Program-made: the position numbers and the translations under genes
Assembly (NCBI GenBank): GCA_003159055.1
Contig: PMLH01000530.1
Location: forward strand, 1-6,365
Direction: 5' to 3'
Source of the DNA: Myxococcales bacterium
GTDB lineage: Bacteria > Myxococcota > Polyangia > Fen-1088
Length of the DNA: 6,365 nucleotides
Shown here: in pieces, positions 1-5,583 of the stretch
How the letters are laid out: the number at the start of each line of letters is the position of its first letter
Position numbering within the stretch: the stretch's first letter is position 1
The notes under the pieces: model-generated
Databases searched by the model: none
What the model saw: the letters and a program-made list of their open reading frames with translations, nothing else
Told to the model about the DNA's origin: nothing

Positions 1-558
1 GTCGACCTGCACGTCCAGGTTCGAGGTGATGAGGTCGGCGAGCTGTCCCGGTTCACTGACGCTATCGAGCAGCGCCGAGGCTTCCTTGGGCAACTCGGGC
101 ATCAGCTTGATCACGCGCTTCGCGACGTCCTTGACGTTGATGACCAGCGCATCCAGCTCGGCCGAACTGCCCTGCACGTCCGGCAAAACCTGGATCTTGG
201 CCATCATATACGGATCCTGCATTCCCAGCTCGAGTAGGCGGACGCGGGAAACGCCTTGTAGGATCACCGAGAAGCTGTCCTTGGCCAGCTTGATAACCTT
301 CAGAATCCTCGCGGCACATCCGACCGTGTAAAGGTCGGCAGGACTGGGCTCCTCAACCCGTGCGTCACGCTGGGTGACGATTCCGATGATGGGCTTTTCC
401 TTCGAGATCGCCTCTTCAACGAGCTTGACGGACTTCTTGCGTCCGACGTCGATCGGGATAATCGAGTTCGGAAACAAGACCGAGTTGCGCAAGGGAAGAA
501 CTGGCAGAAACTCAGGAATCTCGACCGGCCCTTCGGGGACAGATTTCTTCGCTGGCAT
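1..558 (-). CDS. lon: ATP-dependent protease Lon (La), N-terminal part, truncated by window edge
   Basis: Lon is a cytoplasmic AAA+ serine protease that degrades misfolded and regulatory proteins. Only the first 186 codons are here. The reading frame stays open to base 1, so the AAA+ module and the Ser-Lys protease domain lie outside the window. The visible part is the LonN substrate-recognition domain (about residues 14-186). It opens with the hallmark PEFLPVLPLRNSVLFPN (15-31) and continues with GIVTQRD (59-65), YTVGCAARILKVIKL (77-91), SVILQGVSRVRL (97-108) and DPYMMAKIQ (115-123). The start at 558 gives the usual short lead (MPAKKSVPEGPVEI) before this domain. I see no Shine-Dalgarno sequence before this ATG, and an in-frame GTG at 579 has none either. 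asd lies 181 bases upstream on the same strand, but hairpin repeats separate the two, so lon probably has its own promoter. Myxobacteria can carry two lon genes (lonV, and lonD/bsgA needed for development). Which one this is cannot be told from this fragment. Confidence 0.93.
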   Translation of the reverse strand, partial: MPAKKSVPEGPVEIPEFLPVLPLRNSVLFPNSIIPIDVGRKKSVKLVEEAISKEKPIIGIVTQRDARVEEPSPADLYTVGCAARILKVIKLAKDSFSVILQGVSRVRLLELGMQDPYMMAKIQVLPDVQGSSAELDALVINVKDVAKRVIKLMPELPKEASALLDSVSEPGQLADLITSNLDVQVD

Positions 559-612
559 TGCACGGATCGTAGTACGCACCGAAGCTGCCCGCGACAAGTT
601 TCGGCAAGTAAA

Positions 613-618
613 ATTATC
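613..618 (-). promoter_or_regulatory. Candidate -10 element for lon
   Basis: On the minus strand the hexamer GATAAT (5 of 6 matches to TATAAT) lies in a short AT-rich patch of an otherwise GC-rich gap, 54 bases before the lon ATG. No convincing -35 hexamer is found at 16-18 bases spacing. It may depend on an activator or an alternative sigma factor, or it may be chance. lon is often heat-inducible in bacteria, but no recognisable heat-shock element is visible. Confidence 0.25.
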
Positions 619-656
619 GAGAAACCCGAGTTCGTCTCCGATGGCCCGAGCCAAAC

Positions 657-709
657 CCGGATCCGTGGCCGGATCCGGCGGCCGGTACCGGATCCGTGGC
701 CGGGTCCGG
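657..709. repeat. Two tandem 22-base GC-rich hairpin repeats between asd and lon
   Basis: A 22-base unit occurs at 657-678 and again at 688-709, a 31-base period, with one difference (A673 versus G704). Each unit is itself an inverted repeat: arms CCGGATCC and GGATCCGG around a GTGGCC loop. The first copy is perfect. The second has one mismatch, which can pair as a G:U wobble only in plus-strand RNA. Between and across them sits the perfect palindrome CCGGTACCGG (682-691). A fourth GGATCC lies at 729-734, next to the asd stop. The element lies just after asd and before lon. In the minus-strand transcript the last hairpin is followed only by GTTT, so it is a weak match to a Rho-independent terminator. 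It could act as a terminator or mRNA stabiliser, or be a dispersed REP-like repeat. The repeat structure is directly visible; its role is unknown. Confidence 0.75.
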
Positions 710-739
710 CCAACGGCCTCCGGCCCTCGGATCCGTCAC

Positions 740-1825
740 CTACTTGGCCGTGATGTAGCCTTCGGCGGCCAAAAGCTCGGCAGTCAGAACCGCGCCGCCC
801 GCGGCGCCGCGGACGGTGTTGTGCGACAGGCACACGAACTTGTAGTCGTAGATCGGATCCGGGCGCAGTCGGCCGATGGAAATAGCCATGCCGCCACCCG
901 CGTCGCGGTCGAGCTTGGTCTGCGGGCGATTGTCTTCCGCAAAGTAGGTCAGGTAAGGCAAGGGGGCGCTCGGCAACTTGAGCTGCTGCGGCTTCCCCGC
1001 CGCCTTCTTCCAGCAGTCGATAATCTGCTCGGGCGTGGGCTTCTTCTCGAAGCGCACGAAGACCGCGGCCATGTGGCCATCGCTGGCCGGCACGCGAATG
1101 CACTGTGCCGAAATCCGTGGCCCCGAGGCAGGCACGATCTTGCTGCCATCGCGTTTGCCCCAAATCTTGAGCGGCTCTTCCTCGGACTTCTGCTCTTCGC
1201 CCTTGATGAAGGGGATGACATTGTCTTCCATCTCTGGCCAGGTGGCGAAGGTCTTGCCCGCCCCAGAAATAGCCTGGTAGGTGCACACGAAAACATCCTT
1301 CGGGCCGAACGCCATCAACGGATCGATGGCTGGGACGTAGCTTTGCAGCGAGCAGTTCGGCTTGACCGCGATGAAGCCCACCTTGGTGCCGAGTCGCTTG
1401 CGCTGTTCTGGAATGACGGCGACGTGATCCGCGTTGATTTCGGGGATCATCATGGGCACGTCGGCGGTTCCGCGATGGGCGGAGTTGTTCGACACCACGG
1501 GGACCTCGCGCCGGGCGTAGTCCTCTTCGAGCTTCTTGGTGTCGTCCTTGGGCATGTCCACGGCGCAAAACACGAAATCCACGGTCTTGGCGACCTCGTC
1601 GATGGACGAAGCGTCGAGCACCTTCATGCCAGCAACGCCCGCCGGAATCGGGGTCTTCATGGCCCAGCGGCCCGCCACCGCGGCCTGGTAGGTTTTGCCT
1701 GCCGAATTGGCGCTCGCGGCCAAGGTGGTGACTTTGAACCACGGGTGATTCTCGAGCAGGGCCAAGAACCGCTGCCCCACCATACCTGTCGCGCCCAAAA
1801 CCCCGACGCGTAGTGAACCGGTCAT
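740..1825 (-). CDS. asd: Aspartate-semialdehyde dehydrogenase, archaeal/fungal (EA) type
   Basis: Asd (EC 1.2.1.11) reduces L-aspartyl-4-phosphate to L-aspartate-4-semialdehyde with NADPH. This is the branch step leading to lysine/diaminopimelate, threonine, methionine and isoleucine. The 361-residue product shows the dinucleotide-binding motif GATGMVGQ (11-18), SNNSAHR (112-118) and VPMMIPEIN (123-131). The catalytic cysteine is C158 in KPNCS, followed by the substrate-site stretch TYQAISGAG (182-190). DNVIPFIKGEEQKSEEE (201-217) comes next, and the catalytic His is H251 in RVPASDGH (244-251). The QAISGAG, DNVIP and GEE..E signature and the length of about 360 fit the archaeal/fungal (EA, TIGR00978-like) subfamily rather than the Escherichia coli type. 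The frame is open further upstream to 2116, but the ATG at 1825 is chosen because a strong Shine-Dalgarno precedes it and the Rossmann fold begins at residue 6. No aspartokinase or dap gene is adjacent, so the gene appears to stand alone in its pathway here. Confidence 0.96.
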   Translation of the reverse strand: MTGSLRVGVLGATGMVGQRFLALLENHPWFKVTTLAASANSAGKTYQAAVAGRWAMKTPIPAGVAGMKVLDASSIDEVAKTVDFVFCAVDMPKDDTKKLEEDYARREVPVVSNNSAHRGTADVPMMIPEINADHVAVIPEQRKRLGTKVGFIAVKPNCSLQSYVPAIDPLMAFGPKDVFVCTYQAISGAGKTFATWPEMEDNVIPFIKGEEQKSEEEPLKIWGKRDGSKIVPASGPRISAQCIRVPASDGHMAAVFVRFEKKPTPEQIIDCWKKAAGKPQQLKLPSAPLPYLTYFAEDNRPQTKLDRDAGGGMAISIGRLRPDPIYDYKFVCLSHNTVRGAAGGAVLTAELLAAEGYITAK

Positions 1826-1833
1826 TTCGCGAA

Positions 1834-1840
1834 CTCCTTT
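1834..1840 (-). promoter_or_regulatory. Shine-Dalgarno site of asd
   Basis: AAAGGAG on the minus strand lies 8 bases before the ATG at 1825. It fixes the asd start against several possible upstream in-frame starts, and it is one of the strongest ribosome binding sites in the window. Confidence 0.85.
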
Positions 1841-1859
1841 GTTGGAAAGTGAAGTGGGG

Positions 1860-1889
1860 ACTATAGCAGGAGTCGGCCGGCCCCGGCAG
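1860..1889 (-). promoter_or_regulatory. Candidate asd promoter with extended -10
   Basis: On the minus strand TGC-TATAGT (1868-1860) matches an extended -10 (TGn plus 5 of 6 of TATAAT). CTGCCG (1889-1884) is a weak -35 (3 of 6) with an 18-base spacer, as expected when an extended -10 compensates. The predicted transcription start near 1853 would give a leader of about 27 bases containing the Shine-Dalgarno site. Confidence 0.5.
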
Positions 1890-1935
1890 CGCCGCGATGG
1901 CCGGTCTGCGCAATACGGTGGCTCGAACCGCAGCT

Positions 1936-2123
1936 CTATGGGGTAAAGCAGGCGTAGCACGAATCGGTCGCGTTGCGCAACCCGCTCCGGCACACGCACG
2001 AGCACGGGTGTGCACAGGTCCACAAGGCGGCCCCGAGTCCCACCCGCCATCCGAGTCCGGAGCGCCGTCGGCGTCCTGCGCCTGCGGCACGTCTGGGGCG
2101 ACGTCTGTGCCACCATCGCGCGG
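1936..2123 (-). pseudogene. Coding-like remnant: Asp/Pro-rich linker plus Cys-rich tail, in two frames
   Basis: Directly after the TAG of the Cys-rich lipoprotein gene the same frame continues for 33 codons (2123-2025) as an Asp/Gly/Pro-rich linker containing DGGTDVAPDVPQAQDADG. About 26 of these 33 codons end in G or C. After this the frame becomes uninformative. The frame one base back (-1) then reads a Cys-rich tail containing CAHPCSCVCRSG and DSCYACFTP, ending at a TAG (1938-1936). About 25 of its last 30 codons end in G or C. Asp/Pro-rich linkers followed by Cys clusters are typical of myxobacterial surface proteins. Inference: this is either a decayed second half of the lipoprotein gene (one amber stop plus one -1 frameshift) or the 3' remnant of a neighbouring related gene. 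Chance high-GC reading is the main alternative. No own start or ribosome binding site is seen. Confidence 0.35.
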
Positions 2124-2792
2124 CTACACGGCGTCGGTCGTGCAGAGCTGATTCACACAGCGTACGGAAACCAGATTGAGTGGCATCGTACCGTTTGGGC
2201 CCTGTGTGGTCAGTCTCCCGGTGTCGGTTTCGTAGGCGTTGGACCTCGGGCATCCCATCCCGCCACAGAGGCCAATCGTCATGGTACACGCTCGATACGA
2301 GTCGGCCCGCAACTTGGCTACCCCGAACGCCCGGGCCGCTGCGCAGCAATACACCGCAGCCACAAAGTCGCAGTCCGAGTCCTGCGTGCACTGTCGGGCA
2401 GCGGCGGGGAGGCCTATTCCGCCGTCCTCACCACAAACCAGCTGGGTTGAGGCGTCCGGTGTGTTGGCACCCGTGCCGAGACCGCCACCGACGACCGTGG
2501 CGCCGCCAGAGCCAACCATGCCCCCGAGGCCGACGATGCCGCCGGATCCGCGAGTGCCATAGGTGACGGCGTCGTTTCCGGTGACTCCGCCGGATCCTGG
2601 CATGCCGCCGCTGCCGGCTGTTCCACCTACCGCGCCGTTCACCCCAACCGGAGCGGCTCCACCGGCACCGTCAGCCGGGAGCGTGCCATTGCCTTCCTCG
2701 AGGCCAGACCTGAAGCCGCACCCGAATGTCAGCAACGCCGTCGCCGACACGGCGGCGACTGTACGGTGGAGATTGCGATGCGAGCTCCTCAT
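2124..2792 (-). CDS. Putative secreted Cys-rich lipoprotein with Gly-rich linker
   Basis: I do not recognise a named family. The 222-residue product begins with a signal-like segment: basic MRSSHRNLHR, then hydrophobic TVAAVSATALLTFG. A lipobox-like LTFGC follows, with C25 as the likely lipidated residue. The Phe before Gly is atypical, so cleavage by signal peptidase II is probable rather than certain. Residues about 42-108 form a low-complexity Gly-rich linker with repeats such as GSGGMPGSGG and GSGG. The C-terminal part (120-217) has ten cysteines (120, 135, 141, 149, 150, 169, 176, 181, 212, 217), including CTQDSDC and YCC, and it ends RCVNQLC. These could form disulfides outside the cytoplasm. 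Lipobox, glycine linker and Cys domain is a common layout in Polyangia. The start at 2792 is chosen over the ATG at 2813 because GAGGAGG lies 6 bases before it. The gene lies 31 bases after recA on the same strand with no terminator between. Function is unknown. Confidence 0.75.
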   Translation of the reverse strand: MRSSHRNLHRTVAAVSATALLTFGCGFRSGLEEGNGTLPADGAGGAAPVGVNGAVGGTAGSGGMPGSGGVTGNDAVTYGTRGSGGIVGLGGMVGSGGATVVGGGLGTGANTPDASTQLVCGEDGGIGLPAAARQCTQDSDCDFVAAVYCCAAARAFGVAKLRADSYRACTMTIGLCGGMGCPRSNAYETDTGRLTTQGPNGTMPLNLVSVRCVNQLCTTDAV

Positions 2793-2798
2793 GGCGCG

Positions 2799-2805
2799 CC
2801 TCCTC
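2799..2805 (-). promoter_or_regulatory. Shine-Dalgarno site of the lipoprotein gene
   Basis: GAGGAGG on the minus strand ends 6 bases before the ATG at 2792. The earlier in-frame ATG at 2813 has no such site and would add seven residues (MSVRRRA). This decides the start. Confidence 0.75.
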
Positions 2806-2823
2806 ACCGACATTGCAGCGATG

Positions 2824-3966
2824 CTACCGCTTCTTGTCCGGCTGGCCGGGCTTGGGTACCGCGACGCCGGTGGAAACTGACATGCCGGGCACGACCACCT
2901 CTCGCTTCACGCCATGGTGGACCAGGATCTTCCCTTCGATCTTCTTGGCAATCTCGGGGTGTTCGCGCAGAAACTGCTTGGCGTTCTCGCGGCCCTGGCC
3001 GATGCGCTCGCCTTCGAAGGCGAACCAGGCGCCGGACTTCTCGACCGCTTCACATTCGGAGCCGAGGTCGACCAGGTCGCCTTCGTGGCTGATGCCCTCG
3101 CCGTACATGATGTCGAACTCGACCTCGCGAAAGGGCGGCGCCATCTTGTTCTTCACCACTTTTACGCGGGTGCGGTTGCCGACTACTTTTTCGCCGTCCT
3201 TGAGCGCACCGACGCGGCGGATGTCCAGGCGCACGCTGGCGTAGAATTTCAGCGCGTTTCCGCCGGTCGTGGTCTCTGGGTTGCCGAACATCACGCCGAT
3301 CTTCATGCGGATTTGGTTGATGAAGATGACCAGGGTGTGCGACTTGGAAATGGTGCCGGTCAGCTTGCGCAAGGCCTGGCTCATCAGGCGTGCCTGCAGG
3401 CCGACGTGCGAGTCGCCCATTTCGCCTTCCAGCTCGGCGCGAGGCGTGAGAGCCGCGACGGAGTCGACCACCACCACGTCGACGGCACCAGAACGCACCA
3501 GCATTTCCGTGATTTCCAGAGCCTGCTCGCCGTGATCCGGCTGCGAAACCAGCAGATCGTCGGTCTTCACGCCCAGCTTACGCGCATAGCCCACGTCGAG
3601 CGCGTGCTCGGCGTCGACGAAGGCCGAGATGCCCCCCGCGCGCTGCGCTTGCGCAACCACGTGCAACGCCAGCGTGGTCTTGCCCGACGACTCCGGACCG
3701 TAGATCTCAACGATGCGTCCGCGCGGCAGCCCCCCCATCCCGAGGGCGATGTCCAGCCCAAGCGCACCGGTCGGCACGACCTGCACCTCCGGCGGCGCGA
3801 CGTCCTCGCCGAGACGCATGATGCTGCCCTTGCCGAATTGCTTTTCGATGGTCGTGACCGCCAGCTCGATGGCGCGGTCGCGGGCCGGATCACGCGTGGC
3901 TTTGTTATCCGCCTTGCCGGTTTCAGTCTTGGTTTCCTTGTGCTCGCTTCGATCGGGATTGGCCAT
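2824..3966 (-). CDS. recA: Recombinase RecA
   Basis: RecA forms ATP-dependent filaments on single-stranded DNA, carries out strand exchange in recombinational repair, and triggers LexA self-cleavage. The 380-residue product has the conserved [13 protein letters not shown] (41-53) and Walker [10 protein letters not shown] (90-98). The catalytic Glu is E120 in FVDAEHALD, followed by [12 protein letters not shown] (141-152). Walker B is VVVVDSV (164-170, D168). Loop L1 is [14 protein letters not shown] (180-193), then INQIRMKIG (216-224, Q218), and loop L2 is [20 protein letters not shown] (228-247). Compared with E. coli RecA it has about 20 extra charged residues at the N terminus. It also lacks the acidic C-terminal tail and ends in the basic [10 protein letters not shown]. 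The start at 3966 is supported by AGGAG 5 bases upstream. It lies 50 bases after cinA and is probably co-transcribed with it. A perfect inverted repeat directly precedes the ribosome binding site. Myxococcus xanthus has two recA genes; which copy this matches cannot be decided here. Confidence 0.98.
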   Translation of the reverse strand: MANPDRSEHKETKTETGKADNKATRDPARDRAIELAVTTIEKQFGKGSIMRLGEDVAPPEVQVVPTGALGLDIALGMGGLPRGRIVEIYGPESSGKTTLALHVVAQAQRAGGISAFVDAEHALDVGYARKLGVKTDDLLVSQPDHGEQALEITEMLVRSGAVDVVVVDSVAALTPRAELEGEMGDSHVGLQARLMSQALRKLTGTISKSHTLVIFINQIRMKIGVMFGNPETTTGGNALKFYASVRLDIRRVGALKDGEKVVGNRTRVKVVKNKMAPPFREVEFDIMYGEGISHEGDLVDLGSECEAVEKSGAWFAFEGERIGQGRENAKQFLREHPEIAKKIEGKILVHHGVKREVVVPGMSVSTGVAVPKPGQPDKKR

Positions 3967-3971
3967 TTCTT

Positions 3972-3976
3972 CTCCT
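3972..3976 (-). promoter_or_regulatory. Shine-Dalgarno site of recA
   Basis: AGGAG on the minus strand lies 5 bases before the recA ATG. It begins two bases after an inverted repeat, so folding of that repeat in mRNA could affect ribosome access. Confidence 0.8.
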
Positions 3977-3977
3977 G

Positions 3978-4003
3978 ACAGGAAGTCTTGTCGGTCTTCC
4001 TGT
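3978..4003 (-). promoter_or_regulatory. Perfect inverted repeat in the cinA-recA gap (operator or RNA hairpin)
   Basis: In the transcript orientation the arms are ACAGGAAG (4003-3996) and CTTCCTGT (3985-3978), an exact 8-base match around a 10-base loop. It fills about half of the 50-base cinA-recA gap and stops one base short of the AGGAG ribosome binding site. No U-run follows, so it is not a classical terminator. It could be a protein operator or an mRNA stem that tunes recA translation. It does not match the E. coli LexA box (CTGT-N8-ACAG; the halves are in the opposite order here). Confidence 0.55.
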
Positions 4004-4016
4004 TTCTGGTCGTGAA

Positions 4017-5465
4017 CTACATGAAATAGCGACGCGCGAGGTCGAGGGCGAAGTACGCCGCCGCCTTGCGGATGCGCTCGCGGTCGCCGGAAAACAGCTT
4101 GCCTGATGACTTGGTCGGTCGCGGCCCGGCCACGGCAAAGCAAACCGTGCCGACCGGCTTGTCGCTTGGTTTGGCACCCCCCGCGGCGCTTGGACGGCCG
4201 TCCATCTTGCTGCCGGCGATGCCGGTGATGGCGATGGCGATGGTCGCATTGGTGACCTTGCGCAGGCCCTCGGCCATCGCCCGTGCGCAAGGCTCGCTGA
4301 CCGCGCCGTGTTCGGTCAGCAGTTCCACCGGCACGCCGAGCAGGTTGACTTTCACGTCGTTGGAATAGGCCATCACGCCGCCCAGGAAGAAGTCGCTGGC
4401 GCCCGGCTCGGAGGTGATCAGCTGGCCGGCATAGCCGCCGGTGCACGATTCGGCGAATGCCAAGGTCGCCTTGGCCTCCCGAAGCGTTCGGCCCACCACC
4501 ATGGGGAAGGTTTCGTCGTCGATGCCATAGATGCCCTGCCCGATGCGCTTGCGCAGGTCGTGGTCCACTTGTTCAAGCACGGCCTGGCTTTTCGTGAAGT
4601 CGCCGGTGCGCACCACGACCTTGACGTGGTTTTCCGGCGCTGCGGTTCGGAAGTGGACGGTGGTGTCGGGAATGTTTTCGACCAGCCCAACCAGGCGATG
4701 GTCGATGTGCGATTCGCCCATGCCGTAGACATGAAAGGTGCGAACCGCCGCCCGAGTCACGCCGTGATCTTCCATGCGCTTCAGCAGCCTGGGCATGCAC
4801 TCGGCGCCGAAGATGCTTTCCATCTCACGAGGAATCCCGGGCAGGAAGAACGCCTCGGCATCCCCGATGCGCACCGAAAAGCCGGGCGCAATACCGGCCG
4901 GGTTGGCGAGCGCCTGCGCCCCTTCGGGGATGCGCACCTGCCGCAGGTTGTTCGGGGTCAGCTCGAAACCGTGCGCCGAGAACCTTTGTTTCATGGCCGC
5001 GAGCGACGGCCCATGCTCGACCGTGCTGACCCCGAGCACGTCACACACCACATCGACGGTGCGGTCGTCCTCGGTGGGCCCGAGCCCGCCCGTGGCGATG
5101 ATGACGGCTGCTTCACTGGCCAGGCCTTCGATCGCGGCCCGGATGTCGCCCGGCTCATCCGACACCACCCGATGTGCACGCACGTCGTAGCCAGCGTCGA
5201 ACAGGCGGTCGGAAAGGAACGCAGCGTTGGAATTCGCAATCTCGCCTCGCAAGACCTCGTCGCCGATGGCGAGGATGGCTGCGGTTCCTGGGCCTGGCTT
5301 CGCCTTTGCGGCAGGCTCAGGCGCCGCCGCCGCCGTGGCCGCCTTCACATCCCGCGGGGCAGAGCGAGCCGCCTTGGGCGAATGGCCAGAAGCTTGCGGC
5401 CGCTTGGCGGCCGGCTTGGCGGTTTTATGGGCCACCTTGGCGCTACTCCGGCGGAACTTAGACAT
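4017..5465 (-). CDS. cinA: CinA: MoCF-like domain plus NMN amidohydrolase (PncC) domain
   Basis: CinA proteins combine an N-terminal COG1058 (MoCF-like) domain, reported in several species to hydrolyse ADP-ribose, with a C-terminal PncC domain. PncC deamidates nicotinamide mononucleotide to nicotinate mononucleotide in pyridine nucleotide recycling. In some bacteria cinA is competence- or damage-linked and co-transcribed with recA. The 482-residue product shows [15 protein letters not shown] (66-80), GGLGPTEDD (126-134) and LPGIPREM (208-215). The PncC part has AESCTGG (338-344, S340), YSND (367-370), GAVSEP (387-392), TGIAG (414-418) and KPVGTV (436-441). Two features are unusual. There is an N-terminal tail of about 60 residues rich in Ala, Lys, Arg and Pro. 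There is also a loop between GIAG and PVGT that is about 10 residues longer than usual, with Ser where Pro normally follows GIAG. The start at 5465 is the only ATG before the domain; AAGG 10 bases upstream is a weak ribosome binding site. The gene is transcribed towards recA. Confidence 0.93.
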   Translation of the reverse strand: MSKFRRSSAKVAHKTAKPAAKRPQASGHSPKAARSAPRDVKAATAAAAPEPAAKAKPGPGTAAILAIGDEVLRGEIANSNAAFLSDRLFDAGYDVRAHRVVSDEPGDIRAAIEGLASEAAVIIATGGLGPTEDDRTVDVVCDVLGVSTVEHGPSLAAMKQRFSAHGFELTPNNLRQVRIPEGAQALANPAGIAPGFSVRIGDAEAFFLPGIPREMESIFGAECMPRLLKRMEDHGVTRAAVRTFHVYGMGESHIDHRLVGLVENIPDTTVHFRTAAPENHVKVVVRTGDFTKSQAVLEQVDHDLRKRIGQGIYGIDDETFPMVVGRTLREAKATLAFAESCTGGYAGQLITSEPGASDFFLGGVMAYSNDVKVNLLGVPVELLTEHGAVSEPCARAMAEGLRKVTNATIAIAITGIAGSKMDGRPSAAGGAKPSDKPVGTVCFAVAGPRPTKSSGKLFSGDRERIRKAAAYFALDLARRYFM

Positions 5466-5474
5466 TTGTTCAGT

Positions 5475-5503
5475 ACCTTAGCGAGCGCACTTGCCGCAGT
5501 CAA
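5475..5503 (-). promoter_or_regulatory. Candidate cinA(-recA) promoter, nearly leaderless
   Basis: On the minus strand TTGACT (5503-5498, 5 of 6 to the -35 consensus) is followed after exactly 17 bases by TAAGGT (5480-5475, keeping T1, A2 and T6 of the -10). Only 9 bases lie between the -10 and the ATG, so transcription would begin about 2-4 bases before the start codon, giving an almost leaderless mRNA. A more distal promoter using the AAGG as a ribosome binding site is the alternative. Confidence 0.5.
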
Positions 5504-5519
5504 CAACCTCCAACAGAAT
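5491..5519 (+). promoter_or_regulatory. Candidate promoter for the PP2C phosphatase gene
   Basis: TTGCCG (5491-5496, 4 of 6) and CAGAAT (5514-5519, 4 of 6) are separated by 17 bases, predicting a start near 5526 and a leader of about 58 bases. It overlaps the divergent cinA promoter. A rival is the perfect -35 TTGACA at 5541-5546, but its best -10 (TCAACT at 5565-5570, 18-base spacer) is poor and would give a leader of only a few bases. Confidence 0.25.
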
Positions 5520-5583
5520 GTCTGAGACCGCTGAACAAGGTTGACAAGGGGCCGGGTCCGACGGTCAACTGTTACTTCTTCCC

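Larger units (their letters stand above)
5458..5546. promoter_or_regulatory. Inverted GTTCAG/CTGAAC pair, possible LexA-type operators
   Basis: TTGTTCAG (5466-5473) and its exact reverse complement CTGAACAA (5531-5538) flank the cinA promoter, 57 bases apart. From memory, the LexA box described for Myxococcus xanthus is CTRHAMRYBYGTTCAGS. By hand the first site (5458-5474) matches 14 of 17 positions, and the second (5546-5530, minus) matches 13 of 17. I noticed no other GTTCAG or CTGAAC in the window. The first site overlaps the predicted transcription start and start codon of cinA, where a repressor could act. The consensus is degenerate, so chance remains possible. Confidence 0.3.

Noticed and set aside
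657..709. CRISPR array
   Set aside because: Only two 22-base units with a 9-base spacer; no array, leader or cas genes.
374..1813. Long plus-strand open frame (479 codons) opposite asd and lon
   Set aside because: Antisense shadow of asd caused by strong third-position G/C bias; Arg/His/Gly-rich translation with no recognisable domain.
2010..2030. Programmed -1 ribosomal frameshift joining the Asp-rich and Cys-rich segments
   Set aside because: No X-XXY-YYZ slippery heptamer or downstream pseudoknot is evident, and an in-frame TAG at 2124 would already stop ribosomes.
300..2090. 596-codon minus-strand frame spanning the asd region
   Set aside because: Out-of-frame reading of asd. Only its first about 22 codons overlap the Asp/Pro-rich remnant described after the lipoprotein gene.
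1826..2116. Upstream extension of asd by 97 codons
   Set aside because: The extension has no Asd similarity, and a strong Shine-Dalgarno fixes the start at 1825.
2914..3978. Plus-strand open frame (354 codons) opposite recA
   Set aside because: Antisense shadow of recA with no family features.
3978..4003. E. coli-type LexA box before recA
   Set aside because: ACAG and CTGT are in the wrong order and spacing for CTGT-N8-ACAG.
3967..4446. Upstream extension of recA into cinA
   Set aside because: It would overlap cinA out of frame; AGGAG before the ATG at 3966 and RecA length support the shorter gene.
4308..5525. Long plus-strand open frame (405 codons) opposite cinA
   Set aside because: Antisense shadow; cinA on the other strand has clear conserved motifs throughout.
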